Notes under the pieces: generated by a model
What the model was told of the DNA's origin: nothing
Seen by the model: the letters and a program-made list of their open reading frames with translations, nothing else
The model's database searches: none
Part shown: piece after piece, positions 16,126 to 24,360 of the stretch
Position numbering within the stretch: position 1 is the first letter of the stretch
Layout: every line of letters begins with the position of its first letter
Made by a program: the position numbers and the translations under genes
Assembly (NCBI RefSeq): GCF_013201645.1
Contig: NZ_CP053842.1
Coordinates: 434,001-498,000 of the forward strand
Direction of reading: 5' to 3'
Length of the DNA: 64,000 nucleotides
DNA from: Campylobacter corcagiensis
GTDB lineage: Bacteria > Campylobacterota > Campylobacteria > Campylobacterales > Campylobacteraceae

Positions 16126-17469
16126 ATGCAAGAAAAGCACTATGAAGTTGTAGTTATTGGTGGGGGGATAAGTGGTACGGCACTAGCTTATACTTTAGCT
16201 AGATATACAAATATTAAAAGCTTAGCTTTAGTTGAGAAATACTACGGCTTTTCAACACTTAACTCAAAACGCACCTCAAACTCTCAGACTATTCACTGCG
16301 GAGATATAGAGACAAATTACGATTATAAAAAAGCTGCCAAAGTTAAAGAAAATGCTGATATGGTGGTAAATTACTGTACTAGAAATGGCTATGAGAACAA
16401 ATTTATATTTCAAACGCAAAAAATAGCCCTTGGTGTAGGGGAAAAAGAAGTAGATGAGATAAGAAAGAGATTTGCTGAGTTTAGAACTCTTTATCCATAT
16501 CTTGAACTTTATGAAAAGAGTGATTTAAAAGAGATTGAACCACGAGTTGTATTTGATGAAAATGCTAACGAACGCCCTGAAAATATCGTAGCTATGGGCG
16601 TAAGAAGTGGTGTTTATACGACTGTAGATTATGGTGCTATGAGTGTTAGCTTTATAGAAAATGCCAAAAAAGAGAATAAAATTTTTGATACTTACTTAAA
16701 TTCAGAAGTGATAAATATAGACCAAATCGGCTCTAAATTTTACATACAGACAAAAAATCATCTCTCTATTAGTGCTGATTATGTTGTTGTAAACTCAGGT
16801 GCTCACTCACTTTTCTTAGCACATAAAATGGGCGAAGGCAAGGAGTATGGCACGGTTTCAATAGCAGGTAGCTTTTATATGTCAAAAATGAAACTTTTAA
16901 ATGGCAAGGTTTATATGGTTCAAAACCCAAAGCTTCCATTTGCTGCACTTCATGGTGATCCTGATTTAACTTCTAAAAATGGTGCTACTCGTTTTGGACC
17001 AACTGCTCTAATTCTTCCAAAGCTAGAGCGTTATCACGGGCTAAAAAGTGTGCCAGAGTTTTTTAATGCTTTATCTTTTGACAGGGATATTTTAGCAGTA
17101 GCAAAAGAGCTTTTTAGCGATAAAGAGATAAGAAGCTACATTCTTAGAAATCTTCTTTTTGAAGTTCCTATTTATAATAAAAAACTTTTTGTAAAAGATG
17201 CTAGAAAAATAGTGCCATCTTTAAAAGCTAGTGATATCTACTACGCTAAGGGTTTTGGCGGAGTTAGACCTCAAGCTATTGATAAGAAAAACAAAAAGCT
17301 TTTACTAGGCGAGGCAAGTATAAATACTGATTATGGCATTGTTTTTAATATGACTCCAAGTCCAGGTGCTACAAGCTGTTTAGGAAATGCTAGAAAAGAT
17401 GCCATCTTAGCGTGTGATTTTCTAGGCAAAAGCTTTGATGATGCTAAATTCACACTTGAGATTTGCTAA
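16126..17469 (+). CDS. mqo: Malate:quinone oxidoreductase family FAD protein
   Basis: 447 residues. The FAD-binding loop is VVVIGGGISGTALAYTLA at residues 8-25; the SKRTSNSQTIHCGDIETNY block and the C-terminal GFGGVRPQ and NMTPSPGATSCLGNA blocks are those of Mqo. It oxidises malate to oxaloacetate on the inner face of the membrane and reduces menaquinone, replacing or backing up NAD malate dehydrogenase in the citric acid cycle. AGGAG is 6 nt before the ATG. A G6 run codes part of the FAD loop. It overlaps the next gene by one base. Confidence 0.88.
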   Translation: MQEKHYEVVVIGGGISGTALAYTLARYTNIKSLALVEKYYGFSTLNSKRTSNSQTIHCGDIETNYDYKKAAKVKENADMVVNYCTRNGYENKFIFQTQKIALGVGEKEVDEIRKRFAEFRTLYPYLELYEKSDLKEIEPRVVFDENANERPENIVAMGVRSGVYTTVDYGAMSVSFIENAKKENKIFDTYLNSEVINIDQIGSKFYIQTKNHLSISADYVVVNSGAHSLFLAHKMGEGKEYGTVSIAGSFYMSKMKLLNGKVYMVQNPKLPFAALHGDPDLTSKNGATRFGPTALILPKLERYHGLKSVPEFFNALSFDRDILAVAKELFSDKEIRSYILRNLLFEVPIYNKKLFVKDARKIVPSLKASDIYYAKGFGGVRPQAIDKKNKKLLLGEASINTDYGIVFNMTPSPGATSCLGNARKDAILACDFLGKSFDDAKFTLEIC

Positions 17470-18155
17470 TGAGTGAACTTGATTTTTATGCTAAGGTAGA
17501 AGAAATTTTAGGCTTTGATGAGGCAAAATATGAGCTTTATAAGGTTTTTTTAAATAAAATTTCAAGCTTAAATTTTAAAAGCTTTAAAGCGCTTGATTTT
17601 GGTTGTGGAAGTGGTGAGTTTGCTAAGCTTTTAGCTCAGCATTTTGATGTAACTTGCGTTGATAAAAGCGAGCAAATGGTTAAAATTTGCTTATCAAAAG
17701 GTTTAAATGCAAAGTGCGTGGACTTATCAAATTTTAACTGTGATTTTGATTTGATAACTGCTAGTTTTGATGTGGTAAATTATATTAAAAATTTAGATGA
17801 GTTTTTAAAAGATGCATCAAATGCCCTTAAAAATGGTGGGTATTTACTTTTTGATGTAAATTCCTACTTTGGTTTTAACGATGTCGCTCAAGGCGTTTTA
17901 CATCAAAAAGATGGTGAAAATCACCTTATAGTAGATGCTATTTTTGATGATAATATTTTAGAGAGTGAGTTTATCTATTTTAAAAAAGATAGCTCTAAAT
18001 ATAGTAAATTTTCTAAAGTTATAAAGCAGTATTATCACCCAAAAACAAATTTTAAAAGCAGAGAAAATTTAGAGCTTTTAAGTTGTGAAGATCTGAATTT
18101 GTATGGTTATGAAAAGAGTGATAAGTGGCTTTTGTGTTTCCAAAAAGCAGTTTAG
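17469..18155 (+). CDS. Class I SAM-dependent methyltransferase
   Basis: 228 residues from ATG 17469, fused to the mqo stop as TAATG; a TTG two codons upstream is less likely. Motif I is LDFGCGSGEFAKLL (about residues 42-55) and the acidic strand-2 end is CVDKSEQM. A post-motif strand DLITASFDVVNYI is followed by ALKNGGYLLFDVNS. The substrate cannot be inferred: small-molecule methylases of this type are diverse. Tight coupling to mqo suggests co-expression rather than shared function. Confidence 0.82.
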   Translation: MSELDFYAKVEEILGFDEAKYELYKVFLNKISSLNFKSFKALDFGCGSGEFAKLLAQHFDVTCVDKSEQMVKICLSKGLNAKCVDLSNFNCDFDLITASFDVVNYIKNLDEFLKDASNALKNGGYLLFDVNSYFGFNDVAQGVLHQKDGENHLIVDAIFDDNILESEFIYFKKDSSKYSKFSKVIKQYYHPKTNFKSRENLELLSCEDLNLYGYEKSDKWLLCFQKAV

Positions 18156-18194
18156 TTTGGATAAATTTATATATAAATTTTAAAAGGATAAAAG

Positions 18195-19661
18195 ATGAAT
18201 AAAAAGACCAAAATTTTAGCGACAATAGGTCCAGCAAGTGATAATTTAGATACCATAATAGAACTTGCAAAATCAGGAGTAAACGCCTTTAGAATGAACT
18301 TTAGCCATGGCGATCACGCTTATCATAAGTCAAATTTAGATAAGATAAAAGAGGCTGAAAAAATCACAGGAAAAAGGCTTGGAATTTTTCAAGATATAAG
18401 CGGCCCAAAGGTTAGAGTTGGTAAGCTTGAAGAGATGTTTAGCCTTCATGCTGGAGATACTTTGACTTTTATAAAAGATGAAATAGTTGGAAAAAAAATA
18501 GATGAAAAAAGCTACAAACTATCTATAAATCACCCTGAAATTTTATCTCTTATGAAAGAAGGCGAGTTTATATATCTTTGTGATGGAGCTATAAGAGCAA
18601 AAGTTATAAAAGCTAGTGATGATGAGATTGTGGCAACTTTGGAAAACAGTGGAATTCTTACTTCAAATAAAGGTGTAAATTTTCCAAATACCAGAATAGA
18701 TATCGATGTAATTACCCAAAAAGATATGAAAGATTTAGAGTGGGGCGCTAAAAATGGCGTACATTTTGTGGCTGTATCTTTTGTCCAAAAAGCTAGTGAT
18801 GTTTTAAGGGTTAGAAGAATTTTAGATGAGCTTGGAAGTAAGGCTAGGATTTTTGCAAAGATTGAGAAATTTGACGCTGTTGAAAACATCGATGATATCA
18901 TTGAGGCAAGTGATGGGATAATGGTAGCTCGTGGCGATCTTGGAATAGAAGTGCCTTACTATGAAGTACCAAACATTCAAAAAATGATCATCAAAAAAGC
19001 AAACGCAAAAGCTCGTCCAGTCATCACAGCAACTCAGATGATGCTAAGTATGACAGAAAATGAAAGAGCAACTAGAGCTGAGATAAGCGATGTGGCAAAT
19101 GCTGTTTTAGACGGAACTGATGCTGTTATGTTAAGCGAAGAGAGTGCTGTTGGAAAGCATCCTGCTCAGGTTGTTAAAGCAATGACAAACACCATAAAAG
19201 AGATAGAAAAAATTTATCCTTACAATAGAAATATGGAGTGCTTTGATGAGACTGATATGGTGGCAAACAGCACCGTTAGCCTTGCGACAAACATAAAAGC
19301 TACAGCGATTTTATCTATCACAGGTTCTGGTCGTTCTGCTATAAAAATGGCAAGAAATCGCCCTTGTATGCCGATATATGGTGTAAGTCACGATGAAGAG
19401 ACTGCTCACTTTTTAACTCTAGCTTGGGGCGTAAAACCGATAATGGTAAAAGAGAAAAAAGATGTTGATTTTCTTATAGCTGATACTATAGTGGAAGCTT
19501 ATAATAAGGGCTTTATAGATGAAAATCAAACCTATATCATGACAGCAGGTTTTCCAACAGGCATAGCAGGAAGCACAAACTATATCCGTATAATCAAAAA
19601 AGATCAGATTGATTACTATAAAGATGTAGTTAGGATAAAAGAGAGCATTAAGGTTCGCTAA
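18195..19661 (+). CDS. pyk: Pyruvate kinase
   Basis: 488 residues with an AAAAGGA ribosome site. Signatures: ATIGPAS at the N-terminus, FRMNFSHGDH, AKIEKFDAVENID (catalytic Lys-Glu), MVARGDLGIE (metal site) and TATQMM. Length is full. It converts PEP and ADP to pyruvate and ATP. With pckA and pycB in the same window it completes the PEP/pyruvate/oxaloacetate node. A separate transcription unit that ends in a clear hairpin. Confidence 0.95.
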   Translation: MNKKTKILATIGPASDNLDTIIELAKSGVNAFRMNFSHGDHAYHKSNLDKIKEAEKITGKRLGIFQDISGPKVRVGKLEEMFSLHAGDTLTFIKDEIVGKKIDEKSYKLSINHPEILSLMKEGEFIYLCDGAIRAKVIKASDDEIVATLENSGILTSNKGVNFPNTRIDIDVITQKDMKDLEWGAKNGVHFVAVSFVQKASDVLRVRRILDELGSKARIFAKIEKFDAVENIDDIIEASDGIMVARGDLGIEVPYYEVPNIQKMIIKKANAKARPVITATQMMLSMTENERATRAEISDVANAVLDGTDAVMLSEESAVGKHPAQVVKAMTNTIKEIEKIYPYNRNMECFDETDMVANSTVSLATNIKATAILSITGSGRSAIKMARNRPCMPIYGVSHDEETAHFLTLAWGVKPIMVKEKKDVDFLIADTIVEAYNKGFIDENQTYIMTAGFPTGIAGSTNYIRIIKKDQIDYYKDVVRIKESIKVR

Positions 19662-19666
19662 ATTTT

Positions 19667-19689
19667 AAGGGGCTAAATTTGCCCCTTTT
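19667..19689 (+). terminator. Intrinsic terminator of pyk
   Basis: AAGGGGC / GCCCCTT, a 7-bp stem with a 7-nt loop followed by a short T run, six bases after the pyk stop. Confidence 0.85.
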
Positions 19690-19729
19690 ATGTAGCTAAT
19701 AATTAGTAAATTTAAAGATTATATTTGAT

Positions 19730-20079
19730 TTAATCTTCTTTACCAGCTTTAATAGCTTCTAGTCTATTTTGTCATTTATTTAAAGAATCTTTTGATTTTT
19801 CCATAGACTTTTTACTACTCTCGCTTAAATATGTCTCATAGCTATTTTTATCGGTATTGTAAGATAATTCGGCTGTTTTTAGCATAGACAAAAAAGCACT
19901 AATCTCCATTGCATTATCACACTCTTTTTGTTCTTTTTTACTAAGTTTTTCTTTGTTGCAATCAAGAGAATTAATCTCATCTGGATTATTAGCAAAATAA
20001 GCTTTTGTTCTTACTTCACCACCATTACAACCACTAAAGATAAACCCCAACAAAACACAAACTGAAAAAACTTTTTCAT
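19730..20079 (-). pseudogene. EexN-like lipoprotein gene, frameshifted and with premature stop
   Basis: An open stretch (20053-19772) encodes FIFSGCNGG, KAYFANNPDEI and CNKEKLSKKEQKECDNA, resembling EexN entry-exclusion lipoproteins. The natural ATG at 20079, with AAGGA upstream, is out of frame: ATG is followed by five A. One added A would give a good lipoprotein signal (MKKVFSVCVLLGFIFSGC). At the other end the TGA after DSLNK interrupts a frame that continues QNRLEAIKAGKED to a TAA at 19730. Two lesions suggest decay, though a five-A slip could also be phase variation or a sequencing error. EexN proteins are usually plasmid or conjugation genes, but none is nearby. Confidence 0.65.
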
Positions 20080-20215
20080 CTCAACCATCCTTATAATTAA
20101 AATTTTATTCTTATACTGTGACAAAACTGAAATTTAGGTATAAATTTAAAAAGTAATAATATAGTTATTTATTTTAAGAATTTAAACGCAATAAACACTC
20201 TAAAATAGATACTTT

Positions 20216-20779
20216 TTAAATTTCTCGTCTATCGTTTATTGCTTTGGTTAGTGAAAGAGTATCGATATTATCAAGAGTTACGCCTGTTGGAATTCCTTGA
20301 GCGATTTTGCTAAAGAGTATGTTTGAGCCTTTAAATTTATCTTCTATATATAGCATTATGCCATCGCTGTTTATACCAGGAGTCATGGCAAAAAGTATCT
20401 CATTTGTAGAGTTTTTTTGCGTGAAATTTATGAGCTTTTCAACTATATCGCTATTTATATCATCAAGGACAAAATAGAGTCCCTTATAAGCACCACTTTT
20501 TTCTAAGATAAGTATATCTTTTGGGTTTTCAACTATACAAAGAGTGGAGCTATCTCTTGAGCTGTCAGCACAAATTTCACAAATTTCATCTTCACTTATT
20601 GCTCCACAGTTTTCACATCTTCTTAACGCCTTTACAGCATCTTCTATACAATGCGCTAAATTTAGCCCTGCAAATGAGTTATCTATACTTACATGATAAG
20701 CGTATTTAAGGGCTGATTTTTTACCAACACCTGGAAGCTTACTAAAAGCTTCTACAAGTTCATCAAATTTAGAACTCAT
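20216..20779 (-). CDS. recR: Recombination mediator RecR
   Basis: 187 residues from ATG 20779, which overlaps the racS stop (TGATG). Order: helix-hairpin-helix KLPGVGKKSA, four-Cys zinc finger (RRCENCG...CEICAD), Toprim domain (LCIVENPKD) and C-terminal IAQGIPTGVTLDNID. It helps load RecA on gapped DNA at SSB-coated sites. Length is near the usual 190-200. The racS-recR linkage matches what I recall of C. jejuni. Confidence 0.95.
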   Translation of the reverse strand: MSSKFDELVEAFSKLPGVGKKSALKYAYHVSIDNSFAGLNLAHCIEDAVKALRRCENCGAISEDEICEICADSSRDSSTLCIVENPKDILILEKSGAYKGLYFVLDDINSDIVEKLINFTQKNSTNEILFAMTPGINSDGIMLYIEDKFKGSNILFSKIAQGIPTGVTLDNIDTLSLTKAINDRREI

Positions 20780-22062
20780 CACTTTTTAAAAAGCCCCTTT
20801 TTTGGAGTAGGAAGTTCGCAAGCCAACATAGCATCTCTATCAAATATCACGCAGAAATTATGCCTACCATTACTGTAATAATAGTCAAGATAGAATTTAT
20901 GCATATCGCAAATTCTGTCTATTATGTATAGCCCAAGCCCCATACCCGTTGTTTTTTCATCTTTATTTCTAACAAAAGCTTGTTTATAGTGTTCAATACC
21001 CATCGGAAGTGGGTTTCCTAAATTTGATATAAGAATTTGCTCTTTTGAACACACTATATCAACTTTTTTATCGCTTGAGTATTTTAAGGCGTTATCGATT
21101 AGGTTTTTAATGGCTAAAGTAAACATCTGAAAATCAACATTTAAAATAATATCATCTTTGTACTCTACATTTATATGCTTTTCCCAATCATCAAGCATAA
21201 GCATGTCTCTTGCTTGTTCGATGATAAGACTAAAGTGATACTCTTCAAAATTTATGGTGTAGGATTTTGAAAGGAGTTGTTCAATTTTAGCAAATTCGTT
21301 AATTAAAATTTCTAAACGCTCAAAGATATTTATGAGGCGTTTTTTTTGAAGCTCATCATCAAGCATCTCTGATACTATTCTGCCTTTTCCAATCGGGGTT
21401 TTAAGCTCATGCATTATGGTTCTTAAAAAAAGCTGCCTAGAGCGGACTAGCTCTTTGATTTTAACTACAGCTTTATCAAATTCAGCCGCAACTTGTGCTA
21501 TTTCATCATTTCCTTCTACATTTAGGCTAGCTGTTTCTAGATTTCCAGTTGCAAATTTCTTTATGTTGTTGTTAAGCCTTTTTAGTGGTTCAAGACTTTT
21601 CACAACTGAAAAATATAGCGAAGATAGTAAAATAATCGTGATAAAAAACCCTATCCAAAGTGGATCGTTTATATTTTTAGTGCCAGTTCCACCAAGAAGT
21701 AAGGTGGTATTTTGGTTGTTTATATGTAAGTATATGTTGTTTTGATACTGAAGTGAAGTTAACTCACCAAGTGGACTTGCGTTATTAAATAAAATTTTGC
21801 CACTTGTTAGAACATTTGATGCTAAATTTTTATCTTCAACTATGTACATATTAAAGTTACTAAAATACTGTTTTGTATCGTTAGGTGGCATGCCTCTTTG
21901 GTATAGCCCAAGTAGATAATTTATAGAGTTGGATTGAGAAATTTTCATCCTATCTATGGCGTCGTTTATCTGAATTTTGCCAAATGTTGCAAAAAGCATA
22001 CAAACAAGTGCAAAAACGATAACAAAAACGACGCTAATCTTCGTACTAAGTGAGTATCTCAT
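20779..22062 (-). CDS. racS: Sensor histidine kinase RacS
   Basis: 427 residues. Two membrane helices (about 8-30 and 135-155) enclose a roughly 105-residue periplasmic sensor. HAMP follows (VKSLEPLKRLNNNI), then HisKA with MHELKTPIGKGR (His near residue 219). The ATPase has NLIDNALKYS and GMGLGLYI. Its ATG overlaps the racR stop. Assignment as RacS rests on order: racR upstream, recR downstream, dnaJ divergent. In C. jejuni RacRS controls temperature-dependent growth, colonisation and alternative electron acceptors. A different ArsS-like kinase is possible but less likely. Confidence 0.85.
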   Translation of the reverse strand: MRYSLSTKISVVFVIVFALVCMLFATFGKIQINDAIDRMKISQSNSINYLLGLYQRGMPPNDTKQYFSNFNMYIVEDKNLASNVLTSGKILFNNASPLGELTSLQYQNNIYLHINNQNTTLLLGGTGTKNINDPLWIGFFITIILLSSLYFSVVKSLEPLKRLNNNIKKFATGNLETASLNVEGNDEIAQVAAEFDKAVVKIKELVRSRQLFLRTIMHELKTPIGKGRIVSEMLDDELQKKRLINIFERLEILINEFAKIEQLLSKSYTINFEEYHFSLIIEQARDMLMLDDWEKHINVEYKDDIILNVDFQMFTLAIKNLIDNALKYSSDKKVDIVCSKEQILISNLGNPLPMGIEHYKQAFVRNKDEKTTGMGLGLYIIDRICDMHKFYLDYYYSNGRHNFCVIFDRDAMLACELPTPKKGLFKK

Positions 22063-22730
22063 CCTAAAAGCTTATATCCAATTCCACGAACTGAGAATAT
22101 ATGTGTTGGGGCTTTTGAGTTATCGCCAATCTTAGCTCTTAAGCGACCAATGATTACATCAAGACTTTTTGAGTCTTTGTCTTTTAGGCTCTTGCAGTGA
22201 TATACGAGTTGCTCTCTTGACACAGAAAAGCTATGCTGTTTTATAAGATACTCTAAAATTTCATACTCAGCTGGAGTTAGGGTTAAAGGCTCGTTGTGAA
22301 AGTAAATCTCATGTCTTCTCTCATCAACTCTAAATGCGCTATCAACTACTTCTTCTTGAGCTTCTGCTGTTTTTTTGTAGCGTCTAATAAGGCTCATTAT
22401 CCTAGCGTGCATCTCTTTTGGATCGTATGGTTTTGGCATATAATCATCAGCACCTATTTGTAAACCCACAACTCTATCTGCTACATCGCTTCTTGCTGAG
22501 CTTATTATGATAGGAATATCATATTTTTCTCTTATCTCTTTACAAACTTCTAGTCCATTCATTCCAGGAAGAGTCAGATCTAAAATAAGCAAATCATAGT
22601 TTTTAACCCCGGCACTTAGTCCAAGATATGGATCTTCATAATTTGTAATCTTTATGTTGTATTTGATTAGATATTCAGATAAAATTTGTGCAAACTCACC
22701 ATCATCTTCGATCATTAAAACATTTATCAT
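22059..22730 (-). CDS. racR: Response regulator RacR (OmpR type)
   Basis: 223 residues. Receiver: acidic pocket EDD at 8-10, phospho-acceptor Asp51 in LILDLTLPG, Lys in MPKPYDP. The C-terminal winged helix has LTPAEYEILEYL, SLDVIIGRLRAKI and SVRGIGYKL. The operon racR-racS-recR is on the minus strand, with a TATAAT at 22764-22759. Binding targets cannot be read from this window. Confidence 0.88.
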   Translation of the reverse strand: MINVLMIEDDGEFAQILSEYLIKYNIKITNYEDPYLGLSAGVKNYDLLILDLTLPGMNGLEVCKEIREKYDIPIIISSARSDVADRVVGLQIGADDYMPKPYDPKEMHARIMSLIRRYKKTAEAQEEVVDSAFRVDERRHEIYFHNEPLTLTPAEYEILEYLIKQHSFSVSREQLVYHCKSLKDKDSKSLDVIIGRLRAKIGDNSKAPTHIFSVRGIGYKLLG

Positions 22731-22758
22731 ATTAAAGTCCTTTCATTTTTTTGCTACC

Positions 22759-22764
22759 ATTATA
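22759..22764 (-). promoter_or_regulatory. -10 element of racR
   Basis: TATAAT on the minus strand, about 28 nt before the racR ATG; GAAAGGAC is the ribosome site. Confidence 0.6.
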
Positions 22765-22808
22765 TCTAAAATTTAGTAAAGTTTTAGCGTCATTTTAATA
22801 TTTTTAGG

Positions 22809-22814
22809 TAGAAT
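22809..22814 (+). promoter_or_regulatory. -10 element of dnaJ
   Basis: TAGAAT preceded by TTTTTAGG, a Campylobacter-type extended -10, about 33 nt before the dnaJ TTG. No HrcA CIRCE palindrome is visible. Confidence 0.55.
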
Positions 22815-22846
22815 TCAGGTTTAATATAAAAAATGGAGATATAGAT

Positions 22847-23956
22847 TTGAGTGATTACTATGAAATTTTGGGTGTAGCTAGAGATGCAAGTAGTGATGAG
22901 ATAAAAAAGGCTTTTAGAAGACTTGCTTTACAGTACCACCCAGATAGAAATCAAGGCGATAAAGAAGCAGAGCGTAAATTTAAAGAGATAAATGAGGCAT
23001 ATCAGTGCTTATGTGATGAACAAAAGCGAGCAATGTATGATAGATATGGCAAAGACGGTCTAAATATGGGCGGCTTTGGCGGCGGATTTAGTGGCTTTGA
23101 AGATATTGATTTAGGAGATATATTTAGTTCATTTTTTGGAGATGGATTTGGCTCAAGAAGTGGCTCAAGAAGCAAAAGTGTTGATAACTATCCATTAGAC
23201 ATTGAAATAGCTATAGTTGTTGATTTTAAAGATGCTGTATTTGGTGTAGAAAAAGAGCTAAACTATAAAAGAAAAGTTCCTTGCCAAAGCTGTAATGGTA
23301 CTGGGGGAGAAAAGCAAACTTGCCAAACTTGTGGCGGAAGAGGTCAAATAAGCCAAAAAAGAGGCTTTATGAGTTTTGTTCAAACCTGCCCACATTGCCA
23401 TGGACAAGGTGAAATCTTAAAGACAAAATGCTCATCTTGTAATGGTAAAAGCTACAAAGAAGAAGAAGTTAACTTTAAATTTGATATACCAAAAGGTGTT
23501 GATAATGGTATAAAAATAAGACTTGCTGATAAAGGAAATTTATCTAAAAGTGGCGATTATGGAGATTTATATATCGCTATAAGAGTCAAAGATAGTGATA
23601 AATTTGTAAGAGATGGTGATAATGTGTATGTTGAGGTTCCAATTTTTATAACTCAAGCTATGCTTGGTGAGACTGTATCTATCCCAACACTTTATGGAAC
23701 AAAAGAGTTAAAACTTAAAGTTGGTACGGCTGATAAAGAGCAGTTTATTATAGAAGGTGAGGGCATAGAAAATATTAGAACTAAGAAAAAGGGAAATCTA
23801 ATAGCACAAGTTACAATTAAGATGCCTAAAAAACTAGATGCTAATCAAGAAAAACTTATAAAAGAGCTACAATCAAGCTTTGGTATAAAAAGCGATGAGA
23901 CTATAAAACAAGAGGACGGTTTTTTTGATAGAGTAAAAGCTAAATTTAAAAAGTAG
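22847..23956 (+). CDS. dnaJ: Chaperone DnaJ
   Basis: 369 residues from TTG 22847 (GGAG upstream). The J domain has YHPDRN (residues 31-36), followed by a Gly/Phe-rich linker. Four zinc repeats are [24 protein letters not shown] and CSSCNGKS; the last ends S rather than G. C-terminal substrate domains follow. It stimulates DnaK ATPase. It stands alone and is divergent from racR, as I recall in C. jejuni. Confidence 0.96.
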   Translation: MSDYYEILGVARDASSDEIKKAFRRLALQYHPDRNQGDKEAERKFKEINEAYQCLCDEQKRAMYDRYGKDGLNMGGFGGGFSGFEDIDLGDIFSSFFGDGFGSRSGSRSKSVDNYPLDIEIAIVVDFKDAVFGVEKELNYKRKVPCQSCNGTGGEKQTCQTCGGRGQISQKRGFMSFVQTCPHCHGQGEILKTKCSSCNGKSYKEEEVNFKFDIPKGVDNGIKIRLADKGNLSKSGDYGDLYIAIRVKDSDKFVRDGDNVYVEVPIFITQAMLGETVSIPTLYGTKELKLKVGTADKEQFIIEGEGIENIRTKKKGNLIAQVTIKMPKKLDANQEKLIKELQSSFGIKSDETIKQEDGFFDRVKAKFKK

Positions 23957-23981
23957 CTAGCCTTTTAAATTTAGGCTAGCT
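23955..23981. terminator. Bidirectional hairpin terminator after dnaJ
   Basis: A perfect 9-bp stem AGCTAGCCT / AGGCTAGCT with a 9-nt AT loop lies between convergent genes. The T run on the plus side is weak. Confidence 0.7.
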
Positions 23982-23988
23982 TATCTGT

Positions 23989-24351
23989 CTATTTAAAAAA
24001 TTTACCTATTTTTTCAAATAGTAATTTTTCAGATATAGGTTTAGTAAGAAAATCAGTTGCCCCTTTGCTAAATGCTTCTTTTTTAGTCGTCTCATCTGTA
24101 GTAAGAACAATTACTGGGATATTAACGATTTTTTCTTTTACTTGAACATTATCTAAAAATTCAAGCCCATTCATAACAGGCATAACTATATCTAGAAGTA
24201 TAAGACCAATGTCGCTTCTTTCTGTTAGAGTATTTAAAGCTTCAAGTCCATTTGAAGCTTTAATAATCTCACTAACGCCACCATGCTTTTTAAGAAAAGT
24301 TTCAACCAATTTTATATTTATAAAATCATCATCAATTACAAGTACATTCAT
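23989..24351 (-). CDS. Stand-alone CheY-like receiver protein
   Basis: 120 residues, a receiver domain only: acidic DDD at 7-9, Asp54 in LLDIVMPVMNG, Thr in VLTTDE and Lys in LTKPISE, so all key residues are present. No output domain. It starts 9 nt after the hybrid kinase stop, so it is probably the last gene of that operon and a phosphoryl acceptor, or a sink, for the kinase. Not the chemotaxis CheY by context. Confidence 0.88.
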   Translation of the reverse strand: MNVLVIDDDFINIKLVETFLKKHGGVSEIIKASNGLEALNTLTERSDIGLILLDIVMPVMNGLEFLDNVQVKEKIVNIPVIVLTTDETTKKEAFSKGATDFLTKPISEKLLFEKIGKFFK

Positions 24352-24360
24352 TTTTTCATC

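Noticed and set aside
16158-16166. G6 run in mqo as a phase-variation tract
   Set aside because: It encodes the invariant FAD-loop glycines and is only six G; ordinary codon use explains it.
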